Shown one piece after another: positions 1-8,935 of a stretch of DNA of 64,000 nucleotides. The notes under the pieces were generated by a model. The model searched no databases, was not told where the DNA came from, and worked only from the letters and a program-made list of their open reading frames with translations. Numbering within the stretch: position 1 is the first letter of the stretch; each line of letters begins with the position of its first letter. The position numbers were made by a program, and so were the translations under genes. Source of the stretch: Anaerobium acetethylicum (GTDB taxonomy: Bacteria > Bacillota > Clostridia > Lachnospirales > Lachnospiraceae); NCBI RefSeq assembly GCF_900096945.1, contig NZ_FMKA01000004.1:174806-238805 (forward strand). Direction: 5' to 3'.

Positions 1-558
1 GGAAGGCATGAATCTGCTGTTGTTGCTGTCGAAAGCAAGCTTGTTGATAAAAGGACTCCTGTATCTGGGACCTTTGGCTGTTTCAATCATCCGGGTTATG
101 ATAATGCCAAACCAGAGCATGAAATCCGGCTGATCCGCAGTCCCCGACAGGATGGCTCCGTTTATCTCTCCACCATATTTCGTTATGAATATTCTGGTCA
201 GGAAAGATCCCATGCTATGGCCAATGAGAAAATACGGCACTGAAGGATACTGTTTTTTTGTCATTTTCATGAGGGTATGCATGTCGCCAATTACAAAATC
301 ATTCCCTCTTCTGTCTGCAAAAAATCCGAGATCATCCATGGTCCTTATTGACCCGCCGTGGCCAAGATGGTCATTTCCGACTGCAAGAATGCCTTTTTCT
401 GCCATATATTCTGCAAATCCGTCATATCTGTCAAGAAATTCTGCCATTCCGTGGGAAATCTGCAGCACCGCTCTTATTTCCACGTCCGGAATCCACCTGA
501 TTCCGTGGATTTTTGTAAGACCGTCCATTGAGTCATAAAAGAATTCTTCTTTTTTCAT
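1..558 (-). CDS. Alpha/beta hydrolase, C-terminus beyond window edge
   Basis: The protein starts MKKEEFFYDSMDGLTK and is cut by the left edge after about 186 residues. It carries the hallmarks of the serine-aminopeptidase/monoacylglycerol-lipase-like (Hydrolase_4) branch of the alpha/beta-hydrolase fold: an early SHGMAE oxyanion segment, a NDHLGHG turn, and the nucleophile elbow GHSMGS with the catalytic serine. The acid and histidine of the triad would lie in the missing part. No signal peptide is visible, so it is probably cytoplasmic. The start is supported by GGGAGGAT about eight bases upstream. Substrate is unknown; a lysophospholipase or carboxylesterase role is only a family guess. Confidence 0.85.
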   Translation of the reverse strand, partial: MKKEEFFYDSMDGLTKIHGIRWIPDVEIRAVLQISHGMAEFLDRYDGFAEYMAEKGILAVGNDHLGHGGSIRTMDDLGFFADRRGNDFVIGDMHTLMKMTKKQYPSVPYFLIGHSMGSFLTRIFITKYGGEINGAILSGTADQPDFMLWFGIIITRMIETAKGPRYRSPFINKLAFDSNNSRFMPS

Positions 559-689
559 CCGTCATCCTCCCATCTGTTTCTGTCTCTGTTATTATACCCC
601 GACCGCCTTCGTTTTACATTATTTTTTTGTTCCGTACAAAGGACATGCCAACTACCCAAAGGCTGTATTCTATGTTACAATGAAGGCAA

Positions 690-718
690 ATTTGATATCC
701 ATTTGAATTTTATCAAAT
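690..718. promoter_or_regulatory. Inverted repeat upstream of pyk
   Basis: ATTTGATA and TATCAAAT face each other across a 13-base spacer, about 90 bases before the pyruvate kinase start. It could be an operator or a chance AT-rich palindrome. No convincing promoter pair was found next to it. Confidence 0.3.
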
Positions 719-803
719 CCCCAATTACAGCAATCTGTTAAACTCATTCAATCGCGGGGATTGTATCAACTACTTACCTATTCAAAGAAAGAGAGCTACT
801 ATC

Positions 804-2573
804 ATGAGAAAAACAAAGATTATATGTACCTTAGGCCCTTCAGTACGAGATGATGCCACGCTAAGGGAACTTATGCTTTCAGGCATGAATATCGCCCGTA
901 TCAACTTTTCACACGGCACCTATGCCGAACATAAAAAGGCACTTGACCAGGTTACAAAGCTTCGTGAAGAGCTGAATCTTCCGATTGCAACTCTTTTAGA
1001 TACCAAGGGACCTGAGGTCCGCATCAAATCTTTTAAAGAAGGAAAAGTCGAACTCAAAAAAGGACAGACTTTCATTCTCACAACACGAGAAATAGAAGGC
1101 GATTCCTCCATCGTTTCTCTCACTTATCCTAATTTAGTAAACGACGTTCATGTTGGCTCCACGATCCTCATAGATGACGGCCTCATTGAAATGACCGTAA
1201 CAGGCATAAAGGATTCCGATATCATATGCGAAGTCCAGAACAACGGATTCATTTCCAATAACAAAGGCGTAAATGTACCAGGCGTAAACCTTTCCATGCC
1301 TTTCATCAGCCCAAAAGACAGGGAAGACATTATCTGGGGAATCCAGCATGATTTCGACTTCGTTGCAGCTTCCTTCACGCGAAGCGCCGACGACATCCTC
1401 GAAATACGAAAGATTTTCAGCGAATATAACTGCAATACGGTAAACATCATTGCAAAAATCGAAAATCTGCAGGGCGTCGACAACATCGATGAAATAATCC
1501 GCGTATCCGACGGAATCATGATCGCCCGCGGCGACATGGGCGTTGAAATCCCTCTTGAAGATGTTCCAGTTATCCAGAAGATGATCATCAAAAAAGTCTA
1601 CAATGCCGGAAAACAGGTTATCACGGCAACTCAGATGCTGGATTCCATGATGAAGAACCCGCGTCCGACACGAGCAGAGGCTACCGACGTTGCCAATGCG
1701 ATCTATGACGGAACAAGTGCCATCATGCTTTCAGGCGAGACTGCTGCCGGACAATATCCTGTAGAAGCCCTCAAGACCATGGTTAAAATAGCGAAACGAG
1801 CAGAAAGCGACATCAACCTCGCTGCCCGGTTCAAATTAAGGGAAAGCCTCGATAATCCTGACGTTACGAATGCAATCTCCCATGCGACCTGCACTACGGC
1901 ACATGACCTGAATGCTTCCGCCATCGTCACCTTAACACACTCAGGAAAGACAGCGCGCATGGTCTCCAAATACCGCCCAATCTGCCCGATTATCGGCTGC
2001 AGCCCTAACGCGAAGGTATGCCGCCAGCTGAATCTTTCCTGGGGGGTTACGCCGCTCCTGATCAACGAAGAAAGCAACTCCGACGAATTATTCGACCACG
2101 CTATCGACGCTGCTGAAAAAGCTGGTCTTGTGAAGGCTGGCGAAATCACTGTCATCACTGCCGGAGTTCCTCTTGGCATATCAGGTACTACAAACATTAT
2201 CAAGGTTCAGGTCGTTGGACATGTCCTGCTGAAAGGAATCGGCGTGACGGAACCTACTGTCTGCGCAAGGCTCTGTGTGTGCAAAACCGCCGAAGAGGCA
2301 AAGGAAGCCTTTTTACCCGGAGATATTCTGGTGATTCCAGAAACCTCCAATGAACTCATGAGCCAGCTCAAGCATGCCAGCGGAATCATCACGGAAGCTG
2401 ATGGGACAAACTCCCATGCAGCGGTGGTCGGCTTAAGCCTTGATATCCCGGTCATCATCGGTGCTGTCAATGCAACGAAAATCTTAAAAAGCGGTGCTTT
2501 CGTCACGATGGACCCGAACAGGGGAATCGTATTCTGTAACACTAACAAAGAACCGGCAAAGAAGGACAAATAG
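804..2573 (+). CDS. pyk: Pyruvate kinase with C-terminal PEP-utilising domain
   Basis: Cytoplasmic glycolytic enzyme that moves phosphate from phosphoenolpyruvate to ADP, giving pyruvate and ATP. It begins MRKTKIICTLGPS, the usual N-terminus. The catalytic lysine is K218 in AKIEN, followed by the metal and substrate motif IARGDMGVE and the signature TATQMLDSM...RPTRAE. At 589 residues it is about 110 longer than the 470-480-residue core. The extra C-terminal part holds the TNSHAAVVG motif of the phosphohistidine swivelling domain, as in Bacillus and many Clostridia. It stands alone, with its own upstream gap and a hairpin terminator behind it. The ribosome-binding site (AAAGAGAG) is weak. Confidence 0.97.
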   Translation: MRKTKIICTLGPSVRDDATLRELMLSGMNIARINFSHGTYAEHKKALDQVTKLREELNLPIATLLDTKGPEVRIKSFKEGKVELKKGQTFILTTREIEGDSSIVSLTYPNLVNDVHVGSTILIDDGLIEMTVTGIKDSDIICEVQNNGFISNNKGVNVPGVNLSMPFISPKDREDIIWGIQHDFDFVAASFTRSADDILEIRKIFSEYNCNTVNIIAKIENLQGVDNIDEIIRVSDGIMIARGDMGVEIPLEDVPVIQKMIIKKVYNAGKQVITATQMLDSMMKNPRPTRAEATDVANAIYDGTSAIMLSGETAAGQYPVEALKTMVKIAKRAESDINLAARFKLRESLDNPDVTNAISHATCTTAHDLNASAIVTLTHSGKTARMVSKYRPICPIIGCSPNAKVCRQLNLSWGVTPLLINEESNSDELFDHAIDAAEKAGLVKAGEITVITAGVPLGISGTTNIIKVQVVGHVLLKGIGVTEPTVCARLCVCKTAEEAKEAFLPGDILVIPETSNELMSQLKHASGIITEADGTNSHAAVVGLSLDIPVIIGAVNATKILKSGAFVTMDPNRGIVFCNTNKEPAKKDK

Positions 2574-2620
2574 TCCGCTTTTCAAAAAACGGCTGCAGAA
2601 TAAATCACCTATAATAGAAC

Positions 2621-2656
2621 AAAAAATGGACTCCTATATGCTGAGTCCATTTTTTT
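2621..2656. terminator. Bidirectional terminator between pyk and Fe-ADH
   Basis: ATGGACTC and GAGTCCAT form a stem around a nine-base loop, flanked by an A-run on the left and seven Ts on the right. It can end pyk on the plus strand and the converging alcohol dehydrogenase operon on the minus strand. Confidence 0.85.
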
Positions 2657-2671
2657 ATTCAAGTTTATTTT

Positions 2672-3853
2672 TTACCTGTAGGATTCCATGAATATCTCCA
2701 CACAGTCCTCCTCAGAAAGCATTGTATAATCATTCAGGAACTTAGATCCCATCGAGAATTTTGCATTCTTTGCAAACTTTTCAAACTCTTCTTTTAAAAT
2801 CCCATATTCCGACATCTTCAAATCCGAAAGACCGCATTCTTCTATTAAATGTTCCAATGCCTTAATAAAATCCATTGGTTCCGCAGCTTCTTCCGCTCCC
2901 AAGGCCTTCGCCATCTTTATATATCGTTCTCTTAACTCCGGGACATTTACAAAATGTTTATAGTATGCTGCACTGATCAATACCAATCCTGCTCCATGAG
3001 GCAGGTTCTGATGATAGGCAGACATTGCATGCTCCAGGGAATGTGCCGAGGTCAGGCTTCCAATGGCCAACTGCATGCCGGAAAGGGTGCTTCCCAATGC
3101 CACCCTTTCACGTGCTTCCAGGTCGCTGCCGTTCTTAACCGCTGCCGTAAGATTCCGGCCTATCAGTTCGATAGCCGTTGCAGCGACCATATCACTCATC
3201 AGATGGGCTTTATTGCTGATATACCCTTCCGTACTATGAAACAGTGCGTCGAACCCCTGGAATGCCGTATATTTTGGCGGCACTGTAGTCATCATTTCCG
3301 GATCGACTACTGCAATTGCTGGAAATAATTCCGGCAGGTACAGGCCTATTTTTTCATTGGTTTCTTCATTAGATATAACGAATGCCGAATCCGCTTCAGA
3401 ACCGGTTCCGGCTGTTGTCGTGATGGCTATGACCGGCAATGGCTTTTCCTTTACAGGAAGGCCTTTTCCGGTTCCTGTCCCCATATAATCCCATAGTTCT
3501 CCGTCATTTACTGCCATCATTGCAATTGCCTTGCCCGCATCGATTGCGCTGCCGCCGCCTAAGCCGATTATAAAATCACATTTATGCTCTCTTGCCTTGT
3601 CTGCACCCTCCACGATATTCTCAACGACCGGGTTTGATGCCACCTTATCATAAACAACATATGCGACATCGGAACGTTTCAGTTCCTGCTTCACGATATC
3701 CAGATACCCGTTTTCTCTTGCTGATTTTCCGCTTGTTATGACAATTAATGCTTTCCTGCCCGGCAATCTGCAGTTATGAAGCTTTTTTACCTGCCCTCTG
3801 CCAAACATGATTTTTGTCGGTACCAGAAAATCAAATACTGCTCCTGCTTCCAT
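2672..3853 (-). CDS. Iron-containing alcohol dehydrogenase
   Basis: A 393-residue group III (Fe-type) NAD(P)-dependent alcohol dehydrogenase. The nucleotide-binding GLGGGSAIDAGKAIA lies near residues 95-110. Metal-binding positions are provided by the GFDALFHSTEGY segment and by SAHSLEHAMSAYH...LPHGAG. Enzymes of this family reduce aldehydes or semialdehydes or oxidise alcohols; the substrate is not readable from sequence. It is the last gene of the minus-strand cluster running from the amino acid ABC importer, 41 bases after the cytidylate-kinase-like gene. Because a class III aminotransferase lies upstream, reduction of a semialdehyde made by that enzyme is a reasonable inference. GGAGG precedes the ATG. 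Confidence 0.93.
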   Translation of the reverse strand: MEAGAVFDFLVPTKIMFGRGQVKKLHNCRLPGRKALIVITSGKSARENGYLDIVKQELKRSDVAYVVYDKVASNPVVENIVEGADKAREHKCDFIIGLGGGSAIDAGKAIAMMAVNDGELWDYMGTGTGKGLPVKEKPLPVIAITTTAGTGSEADSAFVISNEETNEKIGLYLPELFPAIAVVDPEMMTTVPPKYTAFQGFDALFHSTEGYISNKAHLMSDMVAATAIELIGRNLTAAVKNGSDLEARERVALGSTLSGMQLAIGSLTSAHSLEHAMSAYHQNLPHGAGLVLISAAYYKHFVNVPELRERYIKMAKALGAEEAAEPMDFIKALEHLIEECGLSDLKMSEYGILKEEFEKFAKNAKFSMGSKFLNDYTMLSEEDCVEIFMESYR

Positions 3854-3894
3854 ATAAAATTCCTCCTATAGTCAATGCGGTATTTTTCCATCCT

Positions 3895-4530
3895 CTATTT
3901 TGCTGCTTCCGGAAACCTGATATGCAGGTAATCCTTAATCACTTCCACACTGTTATCTATGCCCATACGCCCGCTGTTCAGGGTCAGGTCATAATTCACC
4001 GGATTCGTCCAGTAGTTTCCGCCCGTATAGTGTTCATAATACGCTGCCCTGTATTGGTCCGTTTTTGTAATGGAAGCATTGGCAGTCTCTTCGTTCACCC
4101 CCATTTTTCCCATTACCCTTTCCAGACAAAATGCCCGTGACGCTTCGATGTAAACAGATACCACATTCGGATAGTCCCTGAGGACCCAGTCGGCACACTT
4201 GCCAACAACAACGCAGGATTCCGTTTTGGCAAGATTCTCAATGATTTGCTTCTGAAATTCAAACAGCCTTTCGTCCGATACAAATTCATCATCCACAGGT
4301 TTTGGCTTTATGGTTCTTGGCAGTCCCTTCAGCAGACCCGAGAATTTTTTTCCTCTCATTTTTTCATTTACCTCGGTAAACAGCTGTTCGTCCAGGCCGC
4401 TCAGCTGTGATGCCAGGGTTAAAATTCTGTTTTCATAGCAGGGGATTCCCAGCTCTTCCGCAAGTTTAGAAGCTATTTCTTTTCCTCCGCTGCCAAATCC
4501 TCTTGCCACCGTAATCACATAATTTTCCAT
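3895..4530 (-). CDS. Cytidylate-kinase-like family protein
   Basis: A 211-residue P-loop protein beginning MENYVITVARGFGSGGKEIA; the GFGSGG loop replaces the classical Walker A and is typical of the cytidylate-kinase-like (Cytidylate_kin2) family common in Clostridia. These proteins are not the housekeeping Cmk, and their substrate is not established. The middle part has WVLRDYPNVVSVYI, and RVMGKMGVNEETA resembles an NMP-kinase lid. It lies 12 bases after the aminotransferase and is very probably in the same operon. Start is supported by AAGGAGGG seven bases upstream. Confidence 0.88.
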   Translation of the reverse strand: MENYVITVARGFGSGGKEIASKLAEELGIPCYENRILTLASQLSGLDEQLFTEVNEKMRGKKFSGLLKGLPRTIKPKPVDDEFVSDERLFEFQKQIIENLAKTESCVVVGKCADWVLRDYPNVVSVYIEASRAFCLERVMGKMGVNEETANASITKTDQYRAAYYEHYTGGNYWTNPVNYDLTLNSGRMGIDNSVEVIKDYLHIRFPEAAK

Positions 4531-4542
4531 TTTAATCCCTCC

Positions 4543-5757
4543 TTAGAGAAGACTTTCTACAGTATCTCTGATTATTTCATATGCCTGATCGCAATCCGCT
4601 TCCGTCAGGATAAGTGGCGGAACCATTCTGATCGTGTGTCCGCCTATGGCTGTAATAAGAAGTTTTCTATCAAGGCAGCCATGCTTAACATCGGCCGCGC
4701 CTACAGCCTCATCAAATTCAACACCCACCAGCAGCCCCTGGCCTCTTACCTCTTTTACATGGGGCAGCGCCTGTAATTTTTCCATAAAGTATGCACCCAT
4801 TTTTTTTGCATTGCCTGCCAGATCCCTGTCCAGAAGTTCGTTGATCTGGGCCAGGGACGCGGCACAGGATACAGGATGTCCGCCATATGTGGTTCCGTGG
4901 GATCCTTTTGTAAATACCCTTGCCATTTCTTCGCGTGCACAGATGGCGCCGATCGGCATGCCTCCGCCCATGGCCTTCGCCATGGATATAATGTCCGGTT
5001 TTACATCATAATTCATGAATGACATCACCGCACCTGTCCTGCACCAGCCTGTCTGCACTTCATCCATTAGCAGCAGCATTCCTTTTTCATCGCAAAGCCT
5101 GCGCAGACCCTCTATGAATTCCTGGGTTGCCGGATTCACGCCTCCTTCGCCCTGTACAGGCTCAATCATAATGCCTATTGTTTGATCCGTTACTGCATCT
5201 TCAAAGGATTTTAAGTTATTAAATTCTGCATATCTGAATCCCGGCGTCATATCTCCGAACCCGGCCTGACATGCATTATCGGGCTGCCCTGTCGCACTCA
5301 TGGCGCCAAAGGTTCTTCCATGAAATGATTTTTTCGCTGTGATGATTTCGTATTTTCCCGGACCATATTTTTCAACGCCATATTTCCTTGCCATCTTGAT
5401 CATCGCTTCATTCGATTCAGCTCCTGAATTCTGGAAAAAGATTTTATCCATTCCTATGGTCGTGCATATTTTTTCTGCAAGCAGGGCCTGGGGCACTGTG
5501 TACGGATAGTTGAACACATGCATGATATCGGATACCTGATCCTTGACAGCGGCTACTACCTTTTCATTACAGCTGCCTGCGCTGTTAACGGCGATGCCCG
5601 CGTAAAAATCCAGATACGCTGTACCCTCTTCATCATACAGATACATATCCTTCCCTGTTTCAGCCACGAAATCGAATCTTTCATATGTCTCGATCATGTA
5701 TTTATTTACTTTTGCCTTCAGCTCTTCTTTGGTTAATCCTGTGTCTTTTAGTTTCAT
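4543..5757 (-). CDS. Class III PLP-dependent aminotransferase
   Basis: A 404-residue fold-type I enzyme of the acetylornithine/ornithine/4-aminobutyrate aminotransferase group. Visible motifs are FFQNSGAESNEAMIKMAR (cofactor phosphate site), FHGRTFGAMSATGQP, LLMDEVQTGWCRTG (the Asp that contacts the pyridine nitrogen) and SMAKAMGGGMPIGA with the Schiff-base lysine. It moves an omega- or alpha-amino group to 2-oxoglutarate. Setting argues for catabolism: it follows an XRE/cupin regulator and an amino acid importer rather than arginine biosynthesis genes, so an imported diamine or omega-amino acid is a fair inference. I would not call it argD. Confidence 0.9.
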   Translation of the reverse strand: MKLKDTGLTKEELKAKVNKYMIETYERFDFVAETGKDMYLYDEEGTAYLDFYAGIAVNSAGSCNEKVVAAVKDQVSDIMHVFNYPYTVPQALLAEKICTTIGMDKIFFQNSGAESNEAMIKMARKYGVEKYGPGKYEIITAKKSFHGRTFGAMSATGQPDNACQAGFGDMTPGFRYAEFNNLKSFEDAVTDQTIGIMIEPVQGEGGVNPATQEFIEGLRRLCDEKGMLLLMDEVQTGWCRTGAVMSFMNYDVKPDIISMAKAMGGGMPIGAICAREEMARVFTKGSHGTTYGGHPVSCAASLAQINELLDRDLAGNAKKMGAYFMEKLQALPHVKEVRGQGLLVGVEFDEAVGAADVKHGCLDRKLLITAIGGHTIRMVPPLILTEADCDQAYEIIRDTVESLL

Positions 5758-5807
5758 GCTGTCCGCCTCAACTTTCTCTGTTTATTTCATTGCTTTGTCT
5801 GTTTATT

Positions 5808-6362
5808 TCATTGTTTGAAGGAAAATACCGTTGTAAGCCGTACGACCTCTTCTCCATAATTACAGTACCAGTGCTCCTTATCGGAATCGAATCGGAACGC
5901 ATCTCCCGGCATGATTTCAAACTTCTGCTCCGGGAGTTCCAGGGTCAGTTTCCCGGCTGCTACTGTCAGATATTCCACTGTTTTTTCGCCATGTGATCCG
6001 CTGTAATAGGTTCCGTTCGGATGGATTTCCATTCCATATATTTCAAACTGCCTGTCCTTCTCATAGGGAAAATAGGTACAGACAGCATACTGGCCTTCCA
6101 CTTCTTTGGTCGGTATCAGTTCCGTCTTTGAAATGTAGTATGATTCCATCCTTGGCGTTTCCAACAATTCATTGAGTCCGACCCTTAATCCGCTGACGAT
6201 CTTCCCCAGACATCCGATGGAGGGATTTGCTTCGCCACGCTCTATCTGGGCCAGCATGCTTTTGCTGACGCCGGTCTGTTCTGCGGTCTCATCCAGACTC
6301 AGTTTTTTCCCGATCCGTATTTTTTTCAAATTGATTGCGATATTTTGATTGATATAATCCAC
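5808..6362 (-). CDS. XRE-family regulator with cupin sensor domain
   Basis: A 184-residue transcription factor. Residues about 11-65 form a helix-turn-helix (LSLDETAEQTGVSKSMLAQI, then GEANPSIGCL), and about 110-180 form a double-stranded beta-helix cupin (EKTVEYLTVAAGKLTLEL; PGDAFRFDSDKEHWYCN). This architecture is typical of regulators of polyamine and amino acid utilisation, which sense a small ligand in the cupin. It lies between the ABC ATPase (26 bases away) and the aminotransferase, so it probably controls this cluster. Translation starts at GTG (6362), with AAGGAG nine bases upstream. Confidence 0.92.
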   Translation of the reverse strand: MDYINQNIAINLKKIRIGKKLSLDETAEQTGVSKSMLAQIERGEANPSIGCLGKIVSGLRVGLNELLETPRMESYYISKTELIPTKEVEGQYAVCTYFPYEKDRQFEIYGMEIHPNGTYYSGSHGEKTVEYLTVAAGKLTLELPEQKFEIMPGDAFRFDSDKEHWYCNYGEEVVRLTTVFSFKQ

Positions 6363-6388
6363 TATTCCTCACTCCTTTTTAAAGCTCA

Positions 6389-7123
6389 TCATGCACTCAT
6401 GAATCTTGATAAGAATTCCTTCGTTCTGGGATTTTTCGGAGAAACAAAGAATTTTTCAGGAGCTCCGTCTTCCGCAATCACGCCCTGATCCATGAATATC
6501 GTCTTGGTGGAAACATCACGGGCAAAAGACATTTCGTGGGTAACAATGATCATAGTCAGGCCTTCCTCTGCCAGTTCCTTGATTACGTTCAGCACTTCTC
6601 CCACCATCTCCGGATCCAGTGCACTTGTCGGCTCATCAAAAAGCAGTACTTCCGGTTCCATAGTCAATGCCCTGGCAATGGCTACTCTCTGCTTCTGTCC
6701 GCCTGAAAGCTGTGCGGGTTTTGCATTGATATAGGGAGCCATCCCTACTTTTTTCAAATACTTGATTGCATTCGCCTTTGATTCCTCTTTGCTTTTTTTC
6801 AGAACCTTCCTGCTGCCTGCCATGCAGTTCTCTAGCACCGTCATATTATTGAAGAGGTTGAAGGACTGGAATACCATCCCTACTTTTGCACGGTATTCAT
6901 TGATCTTCTTCTCACCTCCGCCGATTTCCCCGCCGCCGAACAGGATGATGCCGTCTGTGGGCGTTTCCAGTAAATTCAGGCATCTTAGCAGGGTTGACTT
7001 GCCGGATCCTGACGACCCGATGATGCATACCACTTCCCCTTTATCAATTCTGAAATCGATATCCCTTAACACTTCATGGGTGCCAAAAGCTTTGCTTAAA
7101 TGCTGCACATGAATGATTGCCAT
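6389..7123 (-). CDS. Polar amino acid ABC transporter, ATP-binding protein
   Basis: A 244-residue GlnQ/HisP-type ATPase on the inner face of the membrane. It has Walker [10 protein letters not shown] near residue 36, the Q-loop in [10 protein letters not shown], the signature [15 protein letters not shown], Walker [15 protein letters not shown] and the switch histidine in IIVTHEM. The gene begins 12 bases after the permease stop. GGAGG eight bases upstream supports the ATG. It energises import by the permease and substrate-binding protein encoded just before it. Confidence 0.96.
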   Translation of the reverse strand: MAIIHVQHLSKAFGTHEVLRDIDFRIDKGEVVCIIGSSGSGKSTLLRCLNLLETPTDGIILFGGGEIGGGEKKINEYRAKVGMVFQSFNLFNNMTVLENCMAGSRKVLKKSKEESKANAIKYLKKVGMAPYINAKPAQLSGGQKQRVAIARALTMEPEVLLFDEPTSALDPEMVGEVLNVIKELAEEGLTMIIVTHEMSFARDVSTKTIFMDQGVIAEDGAPEKFFVSPKNPRTKEFLSRFMSA

Positions 7124-7135
7124 ATTATCCGCCTC

Positions 7136-7876
7136 CTAATCTCCAATGTATTCTGTCGCCAGTTCATAATCTTTTTTACCTTCCATTTTTTTCTCAAGAA
7201 TCGAAAGCAGCTTGCTGAAAACAGCACACAGGATAAAATAAATCGCACCTGTAATCAGAAAGGCTTCAAAATATCTGTAATACGTGTTGGCTGCCGTCTT
7301 GGTTGCAAAATAAAGTTCTGAGATACCGATGACATTCAATACGGATGTCATTTTCAGATTCGTAATAAAGAGGTTTCCCGTCTCCGGAATGATATTCCTG
7401 AAGGCCTGGGGCAATACTACCGAAAACATGATTGTAAAATGCGACATGCCTAACGCTTTGCCGCCTTCAAACTGGCCATTGTCGATTGACTGGATACCGC
7501 CCCTGACTGTTTCTGCCATGTAGGCTCCGGTATTTAGCAGGATTACCAGGATAGCTGCGTTAAAAGACGAAATGTCGATGCCGTACTGTTTCAGCCCGTA
7601 ATAGATGATCATTGCCTGGACCATCATCGGTGTTCCCCTGAATACCTGGACGAATCCGTCACAGACGGTTTTCAGCACCTTGTAATATATTTTTTTAACC
7701 ATACTGTCTTCCGGGGCAATCGGCGTCGATTTCACAATTCCAATCACAAAGCCTAATACGAGGCCCAGCAGTGTGCCAAGTATGGCAGTTTCTAAAGTCA
7801 CCAATGTTCCTTTCCAAAAGTAGGTGCCATATTCCTGCATTAAAAATATGATCCACTGAATAATATTTCTCTCCAT
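7136..7876 (-). CDS. Polar amino acid ABC transporter permease
   Basis: A 246-residue HisM/GlnP-type inner membrane protein with about five hydrophobic segments and the EAA coupling motif in GGKALGMSHFTIMFSVVLPQA. The ATG at 7876 is preferred to one six bases upstream because AAAGGAG then has a seven-base spacer. It pairs with the ATPase and binding protein to form an importer of polar or charged amino acids. A hairpin with a T-run separates it from the binding-protein gene, which would lower permease expression relative to the binding protein. Confidence 0.95.
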   Translation of the reverse strand: MERNIIQWIIFLMQEYGTYFWKGTLVTLETAILGTLLGLVLGFVIGIVKSTPIAPEDSMVKKIYYKVLKTVCDGFVQVFRGTPMMVQAMIIYYGLKQYGIDISSFNAAILVILLNTGAYMAETVRGGIQSIDNGQFEGGKALGMSHFTIMFSVVLPQAFRNIIPETGNLFITNLKMTSVLNVIGISELYFATKTAANTYYRYFEAFLITGAIYFILCAVFSKLLSILEKKMEGKKDYELATEYIGD

Positions 7877-7933
7877 ACTCATTCTCCTTTACACATTATG
7901 AGAAAACTGCTTTGCGGGGTTCTCAGGTTGTCA

Positions 7934-7975
7934 CAAAAAAATGACGCATAGGAGTTCGTGCGCCCCTATGCGTCA
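7934..7975 (-). terminator. Intercistronic terminator-like hairpin after the binding-protein gene
   Basis: On the minus strand an 11-bp stem (TGACGCATAGG / CCTATGCGTCA) is followed by seven Ts. It lies inside the ABC operon between the binding protein and the permease. A partial terminator or stabilising 3' hairpin is the usual way to make more binding protein than membrane components. Confidence 0.75.
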
Positions 7976-7984
7976 TGATTTTAT

Positions 7985-8027
7985 GTAACTATTCAGGACT
8001 ATGTCAGTCGGTGTTCTGAACAGTTAC
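7985..8027. repeat. 43-bp internally deleted copy of dispersed repeat family 1
   Basis: It begins GTAACTATTCAGGAC and ends GTTCTGAACAGTTAC, the same terminal inverted repeats as the 143-bp element at 60702-60844, but with nearly all of the interior missing. It lies in the 3' part of the operon gap after the binding-protein gene. Confidence 0.7.
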
Positions 8028-8056
8028 TATTTTTCCTATTTTCATGTACCGTTTTT

Positions 8057-8917
8057 CTATTCGCTCAATGGCTGTAATTCCACCGCGAGATTCATAAGAT
8101 CCGCCATTTTTGCTTCATCCCATTCGATTGCATCCAATGCATCATCCAGAGACTTCTGTAATTCACTATTGCCTTCCTTCACAGCAACGCATACATTCAG
8201 CGACTGTCCTTCCGGAACAATGAATCCATCGGAATCATCCAGCTTCACATAATTGATATCCGGGTTTGCAATTGATGCCGACATGGCGGTAGGTTCATCC
8301 AGTACGCCGCAATCCGCTGCTCCCATGGAAACTGCCATGACGATTTCCGATGTCGTCTCATAATAGGTCAGCTGGTTGACATCCGGAATCTGCGGAACAT
8401 ACTGTTCCCAAATCGTTCCGATCTGTGTTGTTGCCGAAGCTCCTGTAAAGTCCGCTAATGTTTTTACATCTGCATAGGCGCCTTCTCTGTTGACAATCAG
8501 AACATTGTTTCGAATGTAGTAGGGATCCGTGAAATCAACACTGTTGTCCCGTTCTTCCGTATATCCCATTCCGGCAATTATGACATCATAGTCTCCGGAG
8601 TTCATGCCCAGCACGATACTTGACCATTCCACTTTATGTATTTCAAGTTCCCAGCCAAGTTCATCTGCAAGCTTCTGTGCCAGCATAACGTCATAACCGT
8701 ATGCATAATCTTCGCTGCCATAGATCGGAACTGCCTTATCGCCATTCGATACCTCTTCTGATGACTGTGTCCAGTTAAACGGAGCATATGCACATTCCAT
8801 GCCAACTCTCAATACCTTCTTTTCTTCCTTCGCGCTGCTCTTTACCGCTCCACATCCTGCAAGTAACGATACCACTAAAATAATACACAACAAAACACTA
8901 ACTGTTCTCTTTTTCAT
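8057..8917 (-). CDS. Amino acid ABC transporter substrate-binding lipoprotein
   Basis: A 286-residue periplasmic-binding-protein type 2 domain (SBP_bac_3) on a lipoprotein signal: MKKRTVSVLL, a hydrophobic stretch, then the lipobox LLAGC. Mature features include RVGMECAYAPFNW, the typical MAGMGYTEER-like region (IIAGMGYTEERDNSVDFT) and DCGVLDEPTA. It captures an amino acid outside the membrane for the downstream permease and ATPase. The start was moved to 8917: AAGGAGG lies eight bases before that ATG, while the longer frame would translate the ribosome-binding site itself. First gene of the minus-strand operon, behind a long structured leader. Confidence 0.95.
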   Translation of the reverse strand: MKKRTVSVLLCIILVVSLLAGCGAVKSSAKEEKKVLRVGMECAYAPFNWTQSSEEVSNGDKAVPIYGSEDYAYGYDVMLAQKLADELGWELEIHKVEWSSIVLGMNSGDYDVIIAGMGYTEERDNSVDFTDPYYIRNNVLIVNREGAYADVKTLADFTGASATTQIGTIWEQYVPQIPDVNQLTYYETTSEIVMAVSMGAADCGVLDEPTAMSASIANPDINYVKLDDSDGFIVPEGQSLNVCVAVKEGNSELQKSLDDALDAIEWDEAKMADLMNLAVELQPLSE

Positions 8918-8935
8918 ATGGATGACCTCCTTCAT

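Noticed and set aside
152..538. 128-residue plus-strand ORF
   Set aside because: It is the shadow of the alpha/beta hydrolase on the other strand, which has clear family motifs.
4543..5757. argD (acetylornithine aminotransferase) call
   Set aside because: The family fits, but no arginine genes are nearby and the catabolic context argues against a specific symbol.
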